From contig DATCHD010000028.1 in the NCBI GenBank assembly GCA_036508555.1, positions 25,715-89,714 of the forward strand: DNA of 64,000 bases, given 5' to 3'. The translations under genes were made by a program, and so were the position numbers. The notes under the pieces are model-generated. The model saw nothing but the letters and a program-made list of their open reading frames with translations. It was not told the origin of the DNA and did no database searches. This stretch comes from CAINVV01 sp036508555. GTDB lineage: Bacteria > Bacteroidota > Bacteroidia > Bacteroidales > Prolixibacteraceae. Position 1 is the stretch's first letter, and each line of letters starts with the position of its first letter. Below, piece after piece: positions 51,537 through 60,667 of the stretch.

Positions 51537-51621
51537 AAATTCAAAAATCATTTACCTCACGTGCTTAAGTGCGCTAAGGTAGATGATTTTTGATATTTAA
51601 TCAAGTTACCGGGCGATCTGT

Positions 51622-52653
51622 TCAGGGAACGAGATTCACATTGCCATAGCTGCTCTCAATATTCACAACAGATTTTGGCTGATCTGAAGTCCCGATTGTG
51701 CCATGAACCTCGTAGCTTGTATCTTCCTTTGTCTTGTTCAATTTTCCCTCCGGATGTTTCAGCTCGCCGTATCTAACAGTTCCATCCAGTTTGTAAGAGG
51801 ATCCGGCAGCAATTCCAAGCTTAACAGAAGCATACTTACTTACAACCTTAATACTCTTGAAACTGGCTGGTATTGTGCCGACGCTAATGTTCCCATATCC
51901 ATTGGATACCGTTAGCGAAGAGAGAATCTGATCGATTTTATATCCGGTGTACATCGAATTTGTGGTCAGACTGTTGATAGTTTTGAACCTGAAATCGTCG
52001 TATTTGGATTCCAGAATAACATCTTTACTATCCCCGATAACCAATCCGCAGTATCTCGAATCTATTTTCAGATTATCGCTCTTTTCCAGTGTCAGTTTGG
52101 AATATCTGATCGTCAGATTAAGGTCTTTGGTAGCATCTAACATGGCTTTACTGTATGCAATATCCATTGAAAGCAAAGGTGAAAGGAGATTTTTAGCCCT
52201 GATCTCGCCGTATTTGATCTCGAAAGTGCCCTTACCTGTCAGGTTATTCATGTTGACAGATCCATACTTCTGGGCAACAGTTAAATCCTTTTCGGCTGGT
52301 ACAGAAACCGTGTAATCAATGCCAAAATTCTGATTGGAATTGTTGAAATTATCTCTCAGTTCAGTTTCTGCGGAGGCTGTACTGCCTGAAGAAGTGATGT
52401 TTACCATGATGTTGTCGAGTAACTTCTGTGCCCGGTTGCCGTTACCTTCCACCCATACTTCAACATTGATCACGACTGAATCTTTCCGGTTATCATCAAT
52501 TTGAATCGTACCATATTTATTTGAAAGTTCGAGTAAAGCAATCTGCTTAACAGGAAAGCTTTTGTAAATCTTTTTAACGGTTCTTTCCGCATTCGCCTGG
52601 AAGGCCAGGAATACCAGAAAGAAGAAGAACAAATTAAAGTTGCGTGTTTTCAT
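51622..52653 (-). CDS. Secreted DUF4097/GIN-like beta-repeat protein
   Basis: The 343-residue protein has a signal peptide (MKTRNFNLFFFFLVFLAFQANA) and then repeated short strands (LELSNKYGTIQI, VAQKYGSVNMNNL, EIKYGEIRA, VSNGYGNISV, RYGELKHP, ESSYGNVNLV), the parallel beta-repeat pattern of DUF4097-like or adhesin-head proteins. It is preceded, with a 20-base overlap, by the anti-sigma gene, so it is probably made in response to the same envelope signal. The precise role is unknown. Confidence 0.78.
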   Translation of the reverse strand: MKTRNFNLFFFFLVFLAFQANAERTVKKIYKSFPVKQIALLELSNKYGTIQIDDNRKDSVVINVEVWVEGNGNRAQKLLDNIMVNITSSGSTASAETELRDNFNNSNQNFGIDYTVSVPAEKDLTVAQKYGSVNMNNLTGKGTFEIKYGEIRAKNLLSPLLSMDIAYSKAMLDATKDLNLTIRYSKLTLEKSDNLKIDSRYCGLVIGDSKDVILESKYDDFRFKTINSLTTNSMYTGYKIDQILSSLTVSNGYGNISVGTIPASFKSIKVVSKYASVKLGIAAGSSYKLDGTVRYGELKHPEGKLNKTKEDTSYEVHGTIGTSDQPKSVVNIESSYGNVNLVP

Positions 52654-53188
52654 GATTATTGTTTTTAAATGATTTAATATTCTCCAAATCTGTTTTAATG
52701 GTGTTGATGATGTCGAGTTTTGTCTGGTAATACTCAATTAGAGCATTCACAACCCGCTCATCATCAGGGTTTTTGCTATATTCTTTTTGTAAATCCTGAA
52801 ATTGCTGGTCCATTTCGTCCAACTCTTTTTTTACGATAGTCAGTTCCTGTTCACTGCCAATTCCCTGATCGGCCATTTGATTGAGCTGAGCTATTCCACT
52901 GTTTATTTTAACAGTATAAAAATGGGCGGTCTCATTCAACTCTGTATTGGCATATTGAGGTACGTACTTCGCTTTTTTGTGAGGAATGAGGTACACCACA
53001 AGATTGGCCGAAAGCAGCACTATGATCACCACGGAGGCAATCTTTAAAAACGGCCACGATTTCAAAGAGAATTTTTTCCGGGAGTGATATTGCTCCAGCT
53101 TTGCTTCGAACCTTTTGAGATGACCTTCCAGGGGCTCCTCATCAAAAGCATCGCGTTGTTCCTTAAATATTTTATCAAGCTTATCCAT
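52634..53188 (-). CDS. Membrane anti-sigma factor (probable)
   Basis: The 184-residue protein has a cytoplasmic N-terminal part (MDKLDKIFKEQRDAFDEEPLEGHLKRFEAKL), one membrane helix (about 48-68, IASVVIIVLLSANLVVYLI) and a periplasmic helical/coiled-coil domain rich in Glu, Asn and Gln. Size, topology and its start inside the end of an ECF sigma factor gene (8-base overlap) point to the cognate anti-sigma factor, although the usual zinc HxxxCxxC motif is missing. Confidence 0.78.
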   Translation of the reverse strand: MDKLDKIFKEQRDAFDEEPLEGHLKRFEAKLEQYHSRKKFSLKSWPFLKIASVVIIVLLSANLVVYLIPHKKAKYVPQYANTELNETAHFYTVKINSGIAQLNQMADQGIGSEQELTIVKKELDEMDQQFQDLQKEYSKNPDDERVVNALIEYYQTKLDIINTIKTDLENIKSFKNNNHENTQL

Positions 53189-53741
53189 AATGTTGCATTG
53201 TTAATTGTTGCATTCTATTTTCAATCAAATAGGTCCTGAGATGTTGTTTAGCCCGGCTGAACTGAGTTCTGCTGGTAACGTTATTGATTCCGAGAATCTC
53301 ACTGACTTCCTCGTGATCATAACCTTCGAGGAGAATGAGAGACAGAATAGTCCGGTAGCCGTCAGAAAGCTGGGAAATAGCATGTTTTATTTCATCGACT
53401 GAGTATTCCGGTTCATTTTCCCTTTCTTCTTCAAAGACTGGAATTTCAGAAGTTACCTCCTCAAATTCGACCCGTCTCTTTCTAAGATAGTCCAAAGAAC
53501 GGTTGATCACAATCCGCTTCAGCCAGGTACCAAAACTGACTTCTGACTTATAGGTCGCAAGCTTCTGAAAAGCTGTCAAAAAGGACTCCTGCATGATGTC
53601 TTCTGCATCGTCGGTCTTGTTGACAATACGCAGCGAAGTATTGTACATGGACCTGTAATACAGCTTGTAAATGCTGAATTGAGACTCTTTGTCATTTTCC
53701 AGACACCTGTCAATCAGTGGCTGATGAATGTTGATGTACAT
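53181..53741 (-). CDS. ECF-type RNA polymerase sigma factor
   Basis: A 186-residue sigma-70 family protein. Region 2: YYRSMYNTSLRIVNKTDDAEDIMQESFLTAFQKLATYKSEVSFGTWLKRIVINRSLDYLRKRR. Region 4: AISQLSDGYRTILSLILLEGYDHEEVSEILGINNVTSRTQFSRAKQHL. It heads the sigma/anti-sigma/DUF4097-like group and probably drives an envelope regulon including its own genes. It is divergent from the AddA-type gene with 127 bases between. Confidence 0.93.
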   Translation of the reverse strand: MYINIHQPLIDRCLENDKESQFSIYKLYYRSMYNTSLRIVNKTDDAEDIMQESFLTAFQKLATYKSEVSFGTWLKRIVINRSLDYLRKRRVEFEEVTSEIPVFEEERENEPEYSVDEIKHAISQLSDGYRTILSLILLEGYDHEEVSEILGINNVTSRTQFSRAKQHLRTYLIENRMQQLTMQHYG

Positions 53742-53868
53742 CGTTTCTTTTTCTCTTTTTTACTACAATGACGCAGCCGCTCTTGAAATGTTGCACGGCC
53801 TCAGGAAATATTTTACCTTGGAACAGACTAAATTTACTAAATTTAGCACAAATAGAAAGGGTACCAGG

Positions 53869-56800
53869 ATGGCTGACAATAGCGGACTAAATATATTCAA
53901 GGCTTCTGCAGGATCGGGAAAAACTTTCCGGCTCGTCGGAGAATATCTGAAGATGTTGTTCGCCAGATCTTCGTCCTACAAAAATATTCTTGCCGTCACC
54001 TTTACCAACAAGGCCACGGCTGAAATGAAAGAACGTATCCTTAAAGAACTGGCTAATCTGTCAGCCGGAAGGGAATCCAGGTACCTGGATTTCCTGAAAG
54101 AATTCGGAGTGGAGCAAAAAATTAGATCGAAAGCGACTACGATCCTCAAATTGATCCTCCACGATTATTCCCGTTTTTCGGTCATGACGATCGATAGCTT
54201 TTTCCAGAAGGTGATTCGTTCATTCGCACGGGAAATCCGGCTGAATGCCTCCTTCCGAACGGAGATAGATGGCCGGCAGGCAATGGAAGATGCAGTGGAT
54301 CTGCTGTTTCAGGATATAGATGAGAACCCATTGCTGAAGGAATGGATGGTCATGTTTTTAGAGGAAAATCTGGAAGAGGGCAGAAGCTGGGATTTCAAAA
54401 AAGAGTTGCTGAAATTTGCAAAGGAGGTCGAGAAGGAAGCCTTTAAAATTCACGGCGACGAACTCCTCGAAACTCTTGCCGGGAAAGAGAATCTGAGTCA
54501 GTATGTTACCACGATGAAAACGATCGTTTCCGATGCAGGGACTCGTCTGAAGAGCCTCGGAGAGGAAGGACTCAGCCTGATCTCCGCTTCCGGGTTGACT
54601 TACGATCAAATGAAAGGTGGAAAAAATTCTTTTGCCAACCTCTTCAATAAACTGGCCGGCGGCAAATTTGAGACTCCCTCCCAAACGGTGCTCAACGCAT
54701 GTAATCAGCCAGAAAATTGGTATAAAAAGACGGATCCACCGCATCTTAGAGAAAAGATAGAGAAATTATATCACAATGGATTAAACCGCGTTCTAAATGA
54801 TTCCCTTCAGGCATTAGCAGAGGAAATTCCCAATATAAACAGTGCGCAGGCGATCCTGAAAAACATCTATCCTTTTGGTCTACTGGGGAATATTGCATTG
54901 AAAGTCAAGGAGGTATTAAGCGAAAATAATACCGTACTGCTCAGTGATTCAGGCCGGATGATCGGAAGGATCATCGAAGGCAGCGATACTCCTTTTATCT
55001 ACGAAAAGGTAGGTTTGATATACAGACATTTTATGCTGGATGAGTTTCAGGATACTTCCAGACAACAATGGTCTAATTTTAAACCTTTGGTCGAGAATGC
55101 ACTGGCATCCGGGAACTCATCGCTGGTTGTCGGGGATGTCAAGCAATCCATCTACCGCTGGAGAAACGGTGACTGGAATCTGCTAGCCAATCAACTTGCT
55201 ACCGATCTGAGTCACCAGATCATCAGAACTGAAGAACTATTAACCAACTGGAGAAGCAAGAAGAATATTGTTGATTTTAACAATACCCTTTTCTGGAGGG
55301 CATCGGGGTACCTCAATGACTGGTTTGACGGAGAGATGGCTGATGCGCAATTTTCTGATCTGAATGGGGTGATTGCTGCAGCTTATAAAGATCATCACCA
55401 AATTTGTTCGCAAGCAGACGGTCTGGATGGCTATGTGAAAATATCATTCATCGAAACGGAGGGCACAGTTAAGAAGAGTGAATTCCGGGATAAGGCGCTG
55501 GTTCTGTTGATCGAACAGTTGGAGAGCGTTCAGAAATCGGGTGTACTTGCTGAAGAGATTACGATATTGGTCCGCGAGAATTCAGAAGCGGAATTAATCG
55601 CCAAAGCCCTGTGGGAAAGAAAGAAAAATGATCCTCAGCCCGGCTGCCGTTACGATGTTATTACCAGCGATACCTTGAAGATTGGTCAGTCGCCTGTGGT
55701 CCGGTTCGTCGTCAATTTCTTTAAATTCTTTACCAGGAAGGATCTCCAATTGGTCCGTGCTGAAATATTATATGGATATTATCGGGTCTTATTCCCTTTG
55801 ATGGACACTGCTGAGCCCGATCCTGGACTGGAACTTCATCAGCTTTTCGATTCAGAAACTCCATTGCCACCGCTATTTGAATCCTTTTTGGAGAATGAAA
55901 CCCAGTCAGAATTTCTTACCGGACTGCTTGCCTTACCGCTCTTTGAGCTCGCCGTGACTATTGCAGATCATTTTCACCTTGGAAAGATTACCGGAGAGAA
56001 AGTTTACCTTCAATCATTTCTGGATTTGGTGCTGGAATATGGAAGGGAAGAGAGCGGTGGAATCAGCGGTTTTCTCGAATGGTGGGAGACAAGCGGCTCA
56101 AATAAGACACTCAACTTACCGGTGATCAGGAATTTTATCAGAATTTCTACGATTCATCAATCCAAAGGACTGGAATATCATACGGTATTTATCCCTTTTT
56201 GTAATTGGGAAATTGCCATTCACCCGAACAAGATACCTTTTATCTGGTCGATACCGGAAAGCGAACCTTTCAATAGGCTGAAAATGGTGCTGCTGAAATG
56301 CGACAAAAGCCTTAAAGATTCGGTTTTCTCGCATGATTATTACCAGGAAATGCTCTTCAGCATCATGGATAATCTTAACCTATTGTACGTCGCCATGACC
56401 AGGGCCGTTAACCATTTGTTCATCATAATGCCTTATAAGGAAGCCATTAAGCAACTTAACAGCGTAGCAGATTTGATTCAGAACATTTTGGAACAACCCT
56501 TTATGCCAGACAGCATCGATCAGGAGAAGTACCTGGATTTCAGCAGGTGCTGGAATGCTTCTGACAAAATTTTCGAGTCTGGCGAAATGGTTGCAATACA
56601 CCAACGGGAGGAGTTCCTTGAAGAGGTCCGGAAAAATGATCCACTGATTCTGAATTCAAATACAAATCGGATGGAGATTCGTTTGCACAGCAAGGATTAT
56701 TTTCTGCTAACAGGCGACAGACGAACGGAGCGAATCAACAAAGGAACCGTGATGCATCAGGTTTTTGAAAATATCAGACTCAGGAAGGATGTCAGACCTG

Positions 56801-57162
56801 CTGTGAATCAAATGATAACAGACGGGCTCATCAATCTGCAGGAGGGGGAGGAGTTATTTTCAAAAATAGACACCATACTACAGGAGCAGCCTTTTTCGGA
56901 TTGGTTTGGCGATCAATGGAAAGTATTGAATGAAAGGGATATATTGCGCGCCGGAGAATCGAAACACCGGCCAGACCGGGTTATGTTGAAGGAGAACGAT
57001 GCGGTTGTTGTCGACTACAAAACGGGAGAAATATCAGACAAGGACATCAGACAAATGAAAGGCTACCTGACAGATCTCCGAAGTATGGGTTTTGAGAACT
57101 GCGAAGGCAATATCTGGTACCTTCAGAAAAACGAAATAATAAAAGTTGAACTATCATCCTAA
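53869..57162 (+). CDS. UvrD-type helicase-nuclease (AddA-like)
   Basis: A 1097-residue DNA-end-processing enzyme. N-terminal helicase motif I KASAGSGKTF (about 11-20), FTNKATAEMKER, motif II DEFQDTSRQQW (391-401), VGDVKQSIYRWR, C-terminal helicase motifs STIHQSKGLEYHTVFIP and LLYVAMTRAVNHLF, and a C-terminal PD-(D/E)xK nuclease (about 1030-1060, HRPDRVML...VVVDYKTGE). This is the AddA/RecB layout used in double-strand-break repair. Start ATG 53869 (MADNSGLNIFKASAG) is chosen over 53728, which lies within the promoter gap. The partner AddB-like gene is not adjacent. Confidence 0.92.
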   Translation: MADNSGLNIFKASAGSGKTFRLVGEYLKMLFARSSSYKNILAVTFTNKATAEMKERILKELANLSAGRESRYLDFLKEFGVEQKIRSKATTILKLILHDYSRFSVMTIDSFFQKVIRSFAREIRLNASFRTEIDGRQAMEDAVDLLFQDIDENPLLKEWMVMFLEENLEEGRSWDFKKELLKFAKEVEKEAFKIHGDELLETLAGKENLSQYVTTMKTIVSDAGTRLKSLGEEGLSLISASGLTYDQMKGGKNSFANLFNKLAGGKFETPSQTVLNACNQPENWYKKTDPPHLREKIEKLYHNGLNRVLNDSLQALAEEIPNINSAQAILKNIYPFGLLGNIALKVKEVLSENNTVLLSDSGRMIGRIIEGSDTPFIYEKVGLIYRHFMLDEFQDTSRQQWSNFKPLVENALASGNSSLVVGDVKQSIYRWRNGDWNLLANQLATDLSHQIIRTEELLTNWRSKKNIVDFNNTLFWRASGYLNDWFDGEMADAQFSDLNGVIAAAYKDHHQICSQADGLDGYVKISFIETEGTVKKSEFRDKALVLLIEQLESVQKSGVLAEEITILVRENSEAELIAKALWERKKNDPQPGCRYDVITSDTLKIGQSPVVRFVVNFFKFFTRKDLQLVRAEILYGYYRVLFPLMDTAEPDPGLELHQLFDSETPLPPLFESFLENETQSEFLTGLLALPLFELAVTIADHFHLGKITGEKVYLQSFLDLVLEYGREESGGISGFLEWWETSGSNKTLNLPVIRNFIRISTIHQSKGLEYHTVFIPFCNWEIAIHPNKIPFIWSIPESEPFNRLKMVLLKCDKSLKDSVFSHDYYQEMLFSIMDNLNLLYVAMTRAVNHLFIIMPYKEAIKQLNSVADLIQNILEQPFMPDSIDQEKYLDFSRCWNASDKIFESGEMVAIHQREEFLEEVRKNDPLILNSNTNRMEIRLHSKDYFLLTGDRRTERINKGTVMHQVFENIRLRKDVRPAVNQMITDGLINLQEGEELFSKIDTILQEQPFSDWFGDQWKVLNERDILRAGESKHRPDRVMLKENDAVVVDYKTGEISDKDIRQMKGYLTDLRSMGFENCEGNIWYLQKNEIIKVELSS

Positions 57163-57167
57163 AATCT

Positions 57168-57653
57168 ATGATCAGGAAAATTCTCAATCCGTACCTGAAA
57201 TCGGAGCGGAAAGATTATAACTGCTTTGGCTGTTCGCCCAACAACGATAAGGGTTTACAATTGAAGTTCGAGTTGCATGGAGACGAAGTCGTGGCCGTTT
57301 GGAACCCGCAGCGATGGGCAGAAGGTTACCGGAACGTCCTTCATGGCGGCATTCAGGCGGCATTGCTCGATGAAGTGTGCAGCTGGGTCGTACAATCGCT
57401 CTGCAAGACTTCCGGGGTTACAACTTCTATGGAGATTAGCTACAGGAAGCCCGTTTTGATCAGTGACGGTGATATTACCTTAAGAGGTCGGCTGACAGAG
57501 CAAAATAGCCGGATGGCTTTTGTGGATGGAAAACTGTTTTCGAATGATGGAACGGTCTGTGCGATAGCAAAATGCAAATTCTTCCTTTTCCCAATCGAAA
57601 AAGCAAAATCGGATTTTGAATATCCCGGAGGCGAGGCTTTCTTCGAGGAATAG
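57168..57653 (+). CDS. PaaI/hotdog-fold thioesterase
   Basis: A 161-residue single hotdog domain: NVLHGGIQAALLDEVCSWVVQ matches the PaaI motif HGGxxAxLxDxA..., and TSMEISYRKPVLISDGDITLRGRLTEQNSRMAFVDGKLFSNDGTVCAIAKCKF the following strands. An N-terminal NCFGCSPNNDKGL is typical of a PaaI subgroup. It probably hydrolyses acyl-CoA; the substrate is unknown. It lies 5 bases after the AddA-like gene and ends 7 bases from the convergent LysO gene. Confidence 0.88.
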   Translation: MIRKILNPYLKSERKDYNCFGCSPNNDKGLQLKFELHGDEVVAVWNPQRWAEGYRNVLHGGIQAALLDEVCSWVVQSLCKTSGVTTSMEISYRKPVLISDGDITLRGRLTEQNSRMAFVDGKLFSNDGTVCAIAKCKFFLFPIEKAKSDFEYPGGEAFFEE

Positions 57654-57660
57654 TGTCCCG

Positions 57661-58269
57661 CTACTTACCAATAGTTAGTATAAATGTCACCAGAAAAGGT
57701 ACCAGAATAGTCAGCACAATTCCGCTGAATACGGAGATAATCGCATATTCTTTTCCTGAGTATTTGCTGATAACCGGCAGGGTGGTATCCATCGCGGTAG
57801 CGCCACCAGAAGCTATTCCGGCCAATTTTCCAAAATACCTTACCAGGAAAGGAGTCGAAAGTAGCGTTGCGACTTCCCTGAAAATGTTGGATAACAGGGC
57901 TACCACGCCCAGACTGTGACTGTGAAGTTGGGTAATGACGATGCTGGAGAGGCTGTAATAACCAAAACCAGCCCCTACTGCCAGTGATTCCCTCAGCGTC
58001 AGTGAAGGCAGGATCAGGGCTGCCAACGCAGAACCCAAAATTGTACCGGTAATGATGACAACAGGTACCCACAAAATTTTATAGTTATGTGATGTCAGAA
58101 CTTTCCAGGATTTTTGGTCACTGCCTATGCTGACACCAGCCAAAAACATCAGCAAGTATAAGGCAAAACTACCAATCTGATCCCAATCGAATCCTTCCGG
58201 CAGCTTTCCGGAGATTCCAGCAAGAACTCCTGCGACAAAGAACGTGAAGATTATCAGGCTGCTCTTCAT
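57661..58269 (-). CDS. LysO-family exporter, C-terminal half
   Basis: A 202-residue membrane protein with about six helices: YLLMFLAGVSIGSDQ, LAVGAGFGYYSLSSIVITQ, NIFREVATLLSTPFLVR and ATAMDTTLPVI correspond to the larger C-terminal part of LysO (YbjE, DUF340), the lysine exporter of E. coli, which is one chain of about 300 residues. The start overlaps the stop of the N-half gene by 4 bases (ATGA), so the two halves are probably made in equal amounts and assemble in the inner membrane. Confidence 0.87.
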   Translation of the reverse strand: MKSSLIIFTFFVAGVLAGISGKLPEGFDWDQIGSFALYLLMFLAGVSIGSDQKSWKVLTSHNYKILWVPVVIITGTILGSALAALILPSLTLRESLAVGAGFGYYSLSSIVITQLHSHSLGVVALLSNIFREVATLLSTPFLVRYFGKLAGIASGGATAMDTTLPVISKYSGKEYAIISVFSGIVLTILVPFLVTFILTIGK

Positions 58270-58538
58270 TTTTGCTTGAATAAGACCTTGAACAGGAGCG
58301 CAGCTAACAGCACACTTCCAGTGATGGAGGCAAAGGCGATGGCAACTGCCTCATAGCCAATTTTGCCAAGATTATCGATCACTTCTTTATTGGTCCCAAC
58401 AGAAATACCCAGCATAAAAAGCAGCAGATAAATGGCCCAATTCATCAGTTCGTTGTTGACTTTATGCAGGTTTGGCTTTCGGATAATCACCAATCCTGTA
58501 AGTATTCCGGCAGAAAGCACAAGCAATATCGAGACCAT
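58266..58538 (-). CDS. LysO-family exporter, N-terminal half
   Basis: A 90-residue membrane protein with three helices, MVSILLVLSAGILTGLVIIRK and NWAIYLLLFMLGISVGTNKEV, matching the N-terminal part of LysO. It is coupled to the larger half. The export of lysine or a similar basic amino acid is inferred from family membership. Confidence 0.85.
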   Translation of the reverse strand: MVSILLVLSAGILTGLVIIRKPNLHKVNNELMNWAIYLLLFMLGISVGTNKEVIDNLGKIGYEAVAIAFASITGSVLLAALLFKVLFKQK

Positions 58539-58555
58539 CAGAAATCCTTGAATTG

Positions 58556-59053
58556 TCAGAATTGATAACGAACCGCCAGACCAATGTTGAGTCCGCTGCC
58601 GTAATTAAACAGTCCGATTTCGGGCCGTGCATTTAGCGCCAATTGAATTTTGGCAGGGAAACTATACTCAATTCCAACATCTCCGGCAGCTGCGAGAAGG
58701 ACACCGTTGTTGTACCTGGAGTTGTAAATCATCGAGTTCCATGTCCCCAATTTTCCTCCTGGACCAGCGTACCATTTGAATCCATCTTTTAAATCCCAGA
58801 CCCAGTGATAGAGGCCAATTACAGACCAACTGCTGTAATTATTCTGAGTGTTGTCAACCCATTCATGGTTTCCATTGAACTCAAGGTCTAATTCGAGACG
58901 ATTGACGTCACTTAAACCATGTTGATAGGTGATTTCGGTTCCCATCCCGTAACCGGCACCAAAACGTAAACCAACGGCATGTTTTTCCACTTGAGCGGAT
59001 ACCAGGCTGGTAAGAAACAACAAGGCAAAAAGAGAGAAAATTATTTTTTTCAT
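58556..59053 (-). CDS. Outer-membrane beta-barrel protein
   Basis: A 165-residue exported protein: signal peptide MKKIIFSLFALLFLTSLVSAQ, then alternating amphipathic strands rich in Gly, Tyr and Trp (VGLRFGAGYGMGTEITYQ, DGFKWYAGPGGKLGTW) and a terminal Phe (LNIGLAVRYQF), as in small eight-stranded barrels. No function can be assigned. It lies 17 bases upstream of the LysO genes but is probably unrelated in function. Confidence 0.83.
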   Translation of the reverse strand: MKKIIFSLFALLFLTSLVSAQVEKHAVGLRFGAGYGMGTEITYQHGLSDVNRLELDLEFNGNHEWVDNTQNNYSSWSVIGLYHWVWDLKDGFKWYAGPGGKLGTWNSMIYNSRYNNGVLLAAAGDVGIEYSFPAKIQLALNARPEIGLFNYGSGLNIGLAVRYQF

Positions 59054-59151
59054 ACAAGTATAATTTATGTGAATGAATGCTTTCCCACAATGGGGATGCC
59101 CAAAAATAGATAATTATTTGAACTGCCAAAATCTGAATCAGCCGAACTTGA

Positions 59152-60636
59152 TTATTGTCCTCCCAATTTTAGTATATTTCTGAATCTATCCATCTGAGCT
59201 GCCCAGACTTCCGGCTTATGTGGCAAAAAGTTTTTTGTTTCAAATGAATTTTTCACCATCGTTCTGATCTCCTGAATGGAGGCAACACGTTGCATGGCTT
59301 TTGCTTGTATCATGATGTTTCCAATGGCTGTTGCCTCTGTAGGACCTGCAACGACAGGTATTCCAAGCGCATTGGCACTGTACTGGCATAGCAATTCGTT
59401 GTTGGCTCCCCCGCCGATAATATGAACTTTCCCGATTGAATGGGAAACAACAGAACGGATGGAATCCAGCGTCAGTCTGTATTTCATGGCCAGGCTCTCA
59501 AATATGCAACGGATGAATTCTCCGTGCGTGGCAGGTGGAGTCTGTCCGGTTTTGATACAATAATCCGCTATTGCGGCGGGCATATCGGCCGGATTCAGAA
59601 AACTGGTATCATCAGGATCTATCAGGCATTTAAAGGGTTGTGCCAGTGTACTTAAATCAACCATTTCGTTCCAGGAGTAATTCACCTCACGTGACCAGAT
59701 TCTCCTGCACTCCTGCAGAAGCCACATCCCCATGATATTTTTCAGGAAACGGGTGGTTCCTTCGACACCTCCTTCATTAGTAAAGTTGAGTTCTAGTATC
59801 TCTTTGGATATAAGCGGTTTGTCTGATTCAATCCCCATCAGGGACCAGGTTCCGGAGCTGATATAGGCCCAATCTTTTCCTGTTGCGGGAACAGATACGA
59901 TGGCTGAAGCCGTGTCATGAGAAGCCACAGCAATCACAGGAATCGCCTTGCTTCCGGTCTCTTTCTGTACCTCAGGTTTGATGGTACCCAGGAGCGTGCC
60001 GGGCAGAACAATTTCCTGCATGATAGACGGATCGACACCCATGGCTTTGAAGAGTCGCTCTTCATAAGCCAGAAGCCCGGGTTTTAGAAGTTGGGAAGTG
60101 GAAGCAATTGAAAATTCGTTTTTCTTCACGCCGCAAAAGAGATAAGAAAGAGCATCCGGCATGAAAAGCAAGTCTTTGCCAATTAGGTACTGGGAAGCCT
60201 TCGACTGATGGTTAACGAAAAGTTGAAACAAGGAGTTGAACTGCATCAGCTGGATACCAGTCATCAGGTAAAGCTCTTCTTTAGGAATGATCTTGTAAAA
60301 ATCCTCCATAGCATTGTCGGTGCGGCGATCGCGGTAGGCGAAAGGAAGCGAGGCAATCATTCCGTCTTTGTCGACAAAAGCGAAATCGACCCCCCAGGTA
60401 TCGATGGCGACTGAATCCGGTTGCACGCCAAAATCACGGATGCATTTTTTTAGTCCGGTTTTGAGTTCGTCAAAAATTGAGAATATGTTCCAGTAGAAGT
60501 GGTTATCGATTTCGACCATACGATTTTCGAAGCGGTGGACCTCCTTGAGTTGGAGTCGTTGATTAGTGATGGTACCCAACATTGCCCTTCCTGATGAAGC
60601 GCCCAAATCGAAAGCCAAAAAATTGCCGTTTACCAT
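59152..60636 (-). CDS. rhaB: Rhamnulokinase
   Basis: A 494-residue FGGY kinase that phosphorylates L-rhamnulose. NFLAFDLGASSGRAMLGTI is the first phosphate motif typical of RhaB (DLGASSGR), DTWGVDFAFVD and PFAYRDRRTDNAMEDFYKI are rhamnulokinase-type, and AVASHDTASAIVSVPATG, SSGTWSLMGIE and HIIGGGANNELLCQYSANALG form the second lobe. The usual rhamnose isomerase and aldolase genes are not in the window. It is 31 bases after the YeeE/YedE gene on the same strand. Confidence 0.93.
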   Translation of the reverse strand: MVNGNFLAFDLGASSGRAMLGTITNQRLQLKEVHRFENRMVEIDNHFYWNIFSIFDELKTGLKKCIRDFGVQPDSVAIDTWGVDFAFVDKDGMIASLPFAYRDRRTDNAMEDFYKIIPKEELYLMTGIQLMQFNSLFQLFVNHQSKASQYLIGKDLLFMPDALSYLFCGVKKNEFSIASTSQLLKPGLLAYEERLFKAMGVDPSIMQEIVLPGTLLGTIKPEVQKETGSKAIPVIAVASHDTASAIVSVPATGKDWAYISSGTWSLMGIESDKPLISKEILELNFTNEGGVEGTTRFLKNIMGMWLLQECRRIWSREVNYSWNEMVDLSTLAQPFKCLIDPDDTSFLNPADMPAAIADYCIKTGQTPPATHGEFIRCIFESLAMKYRLTLDSIRSVVSHSIGKVHIIGGGANNELLCQYSANALGIPVVAGPTEATAIGNIMIQAKAMQRVASIQEIRTMVKNSFETKNFLPHKPEVWAAQMDRFRNILKLGGQ

Positions 60637-60667
60637 ATAGATTACAAATTATGAATTAACGCTGAAG

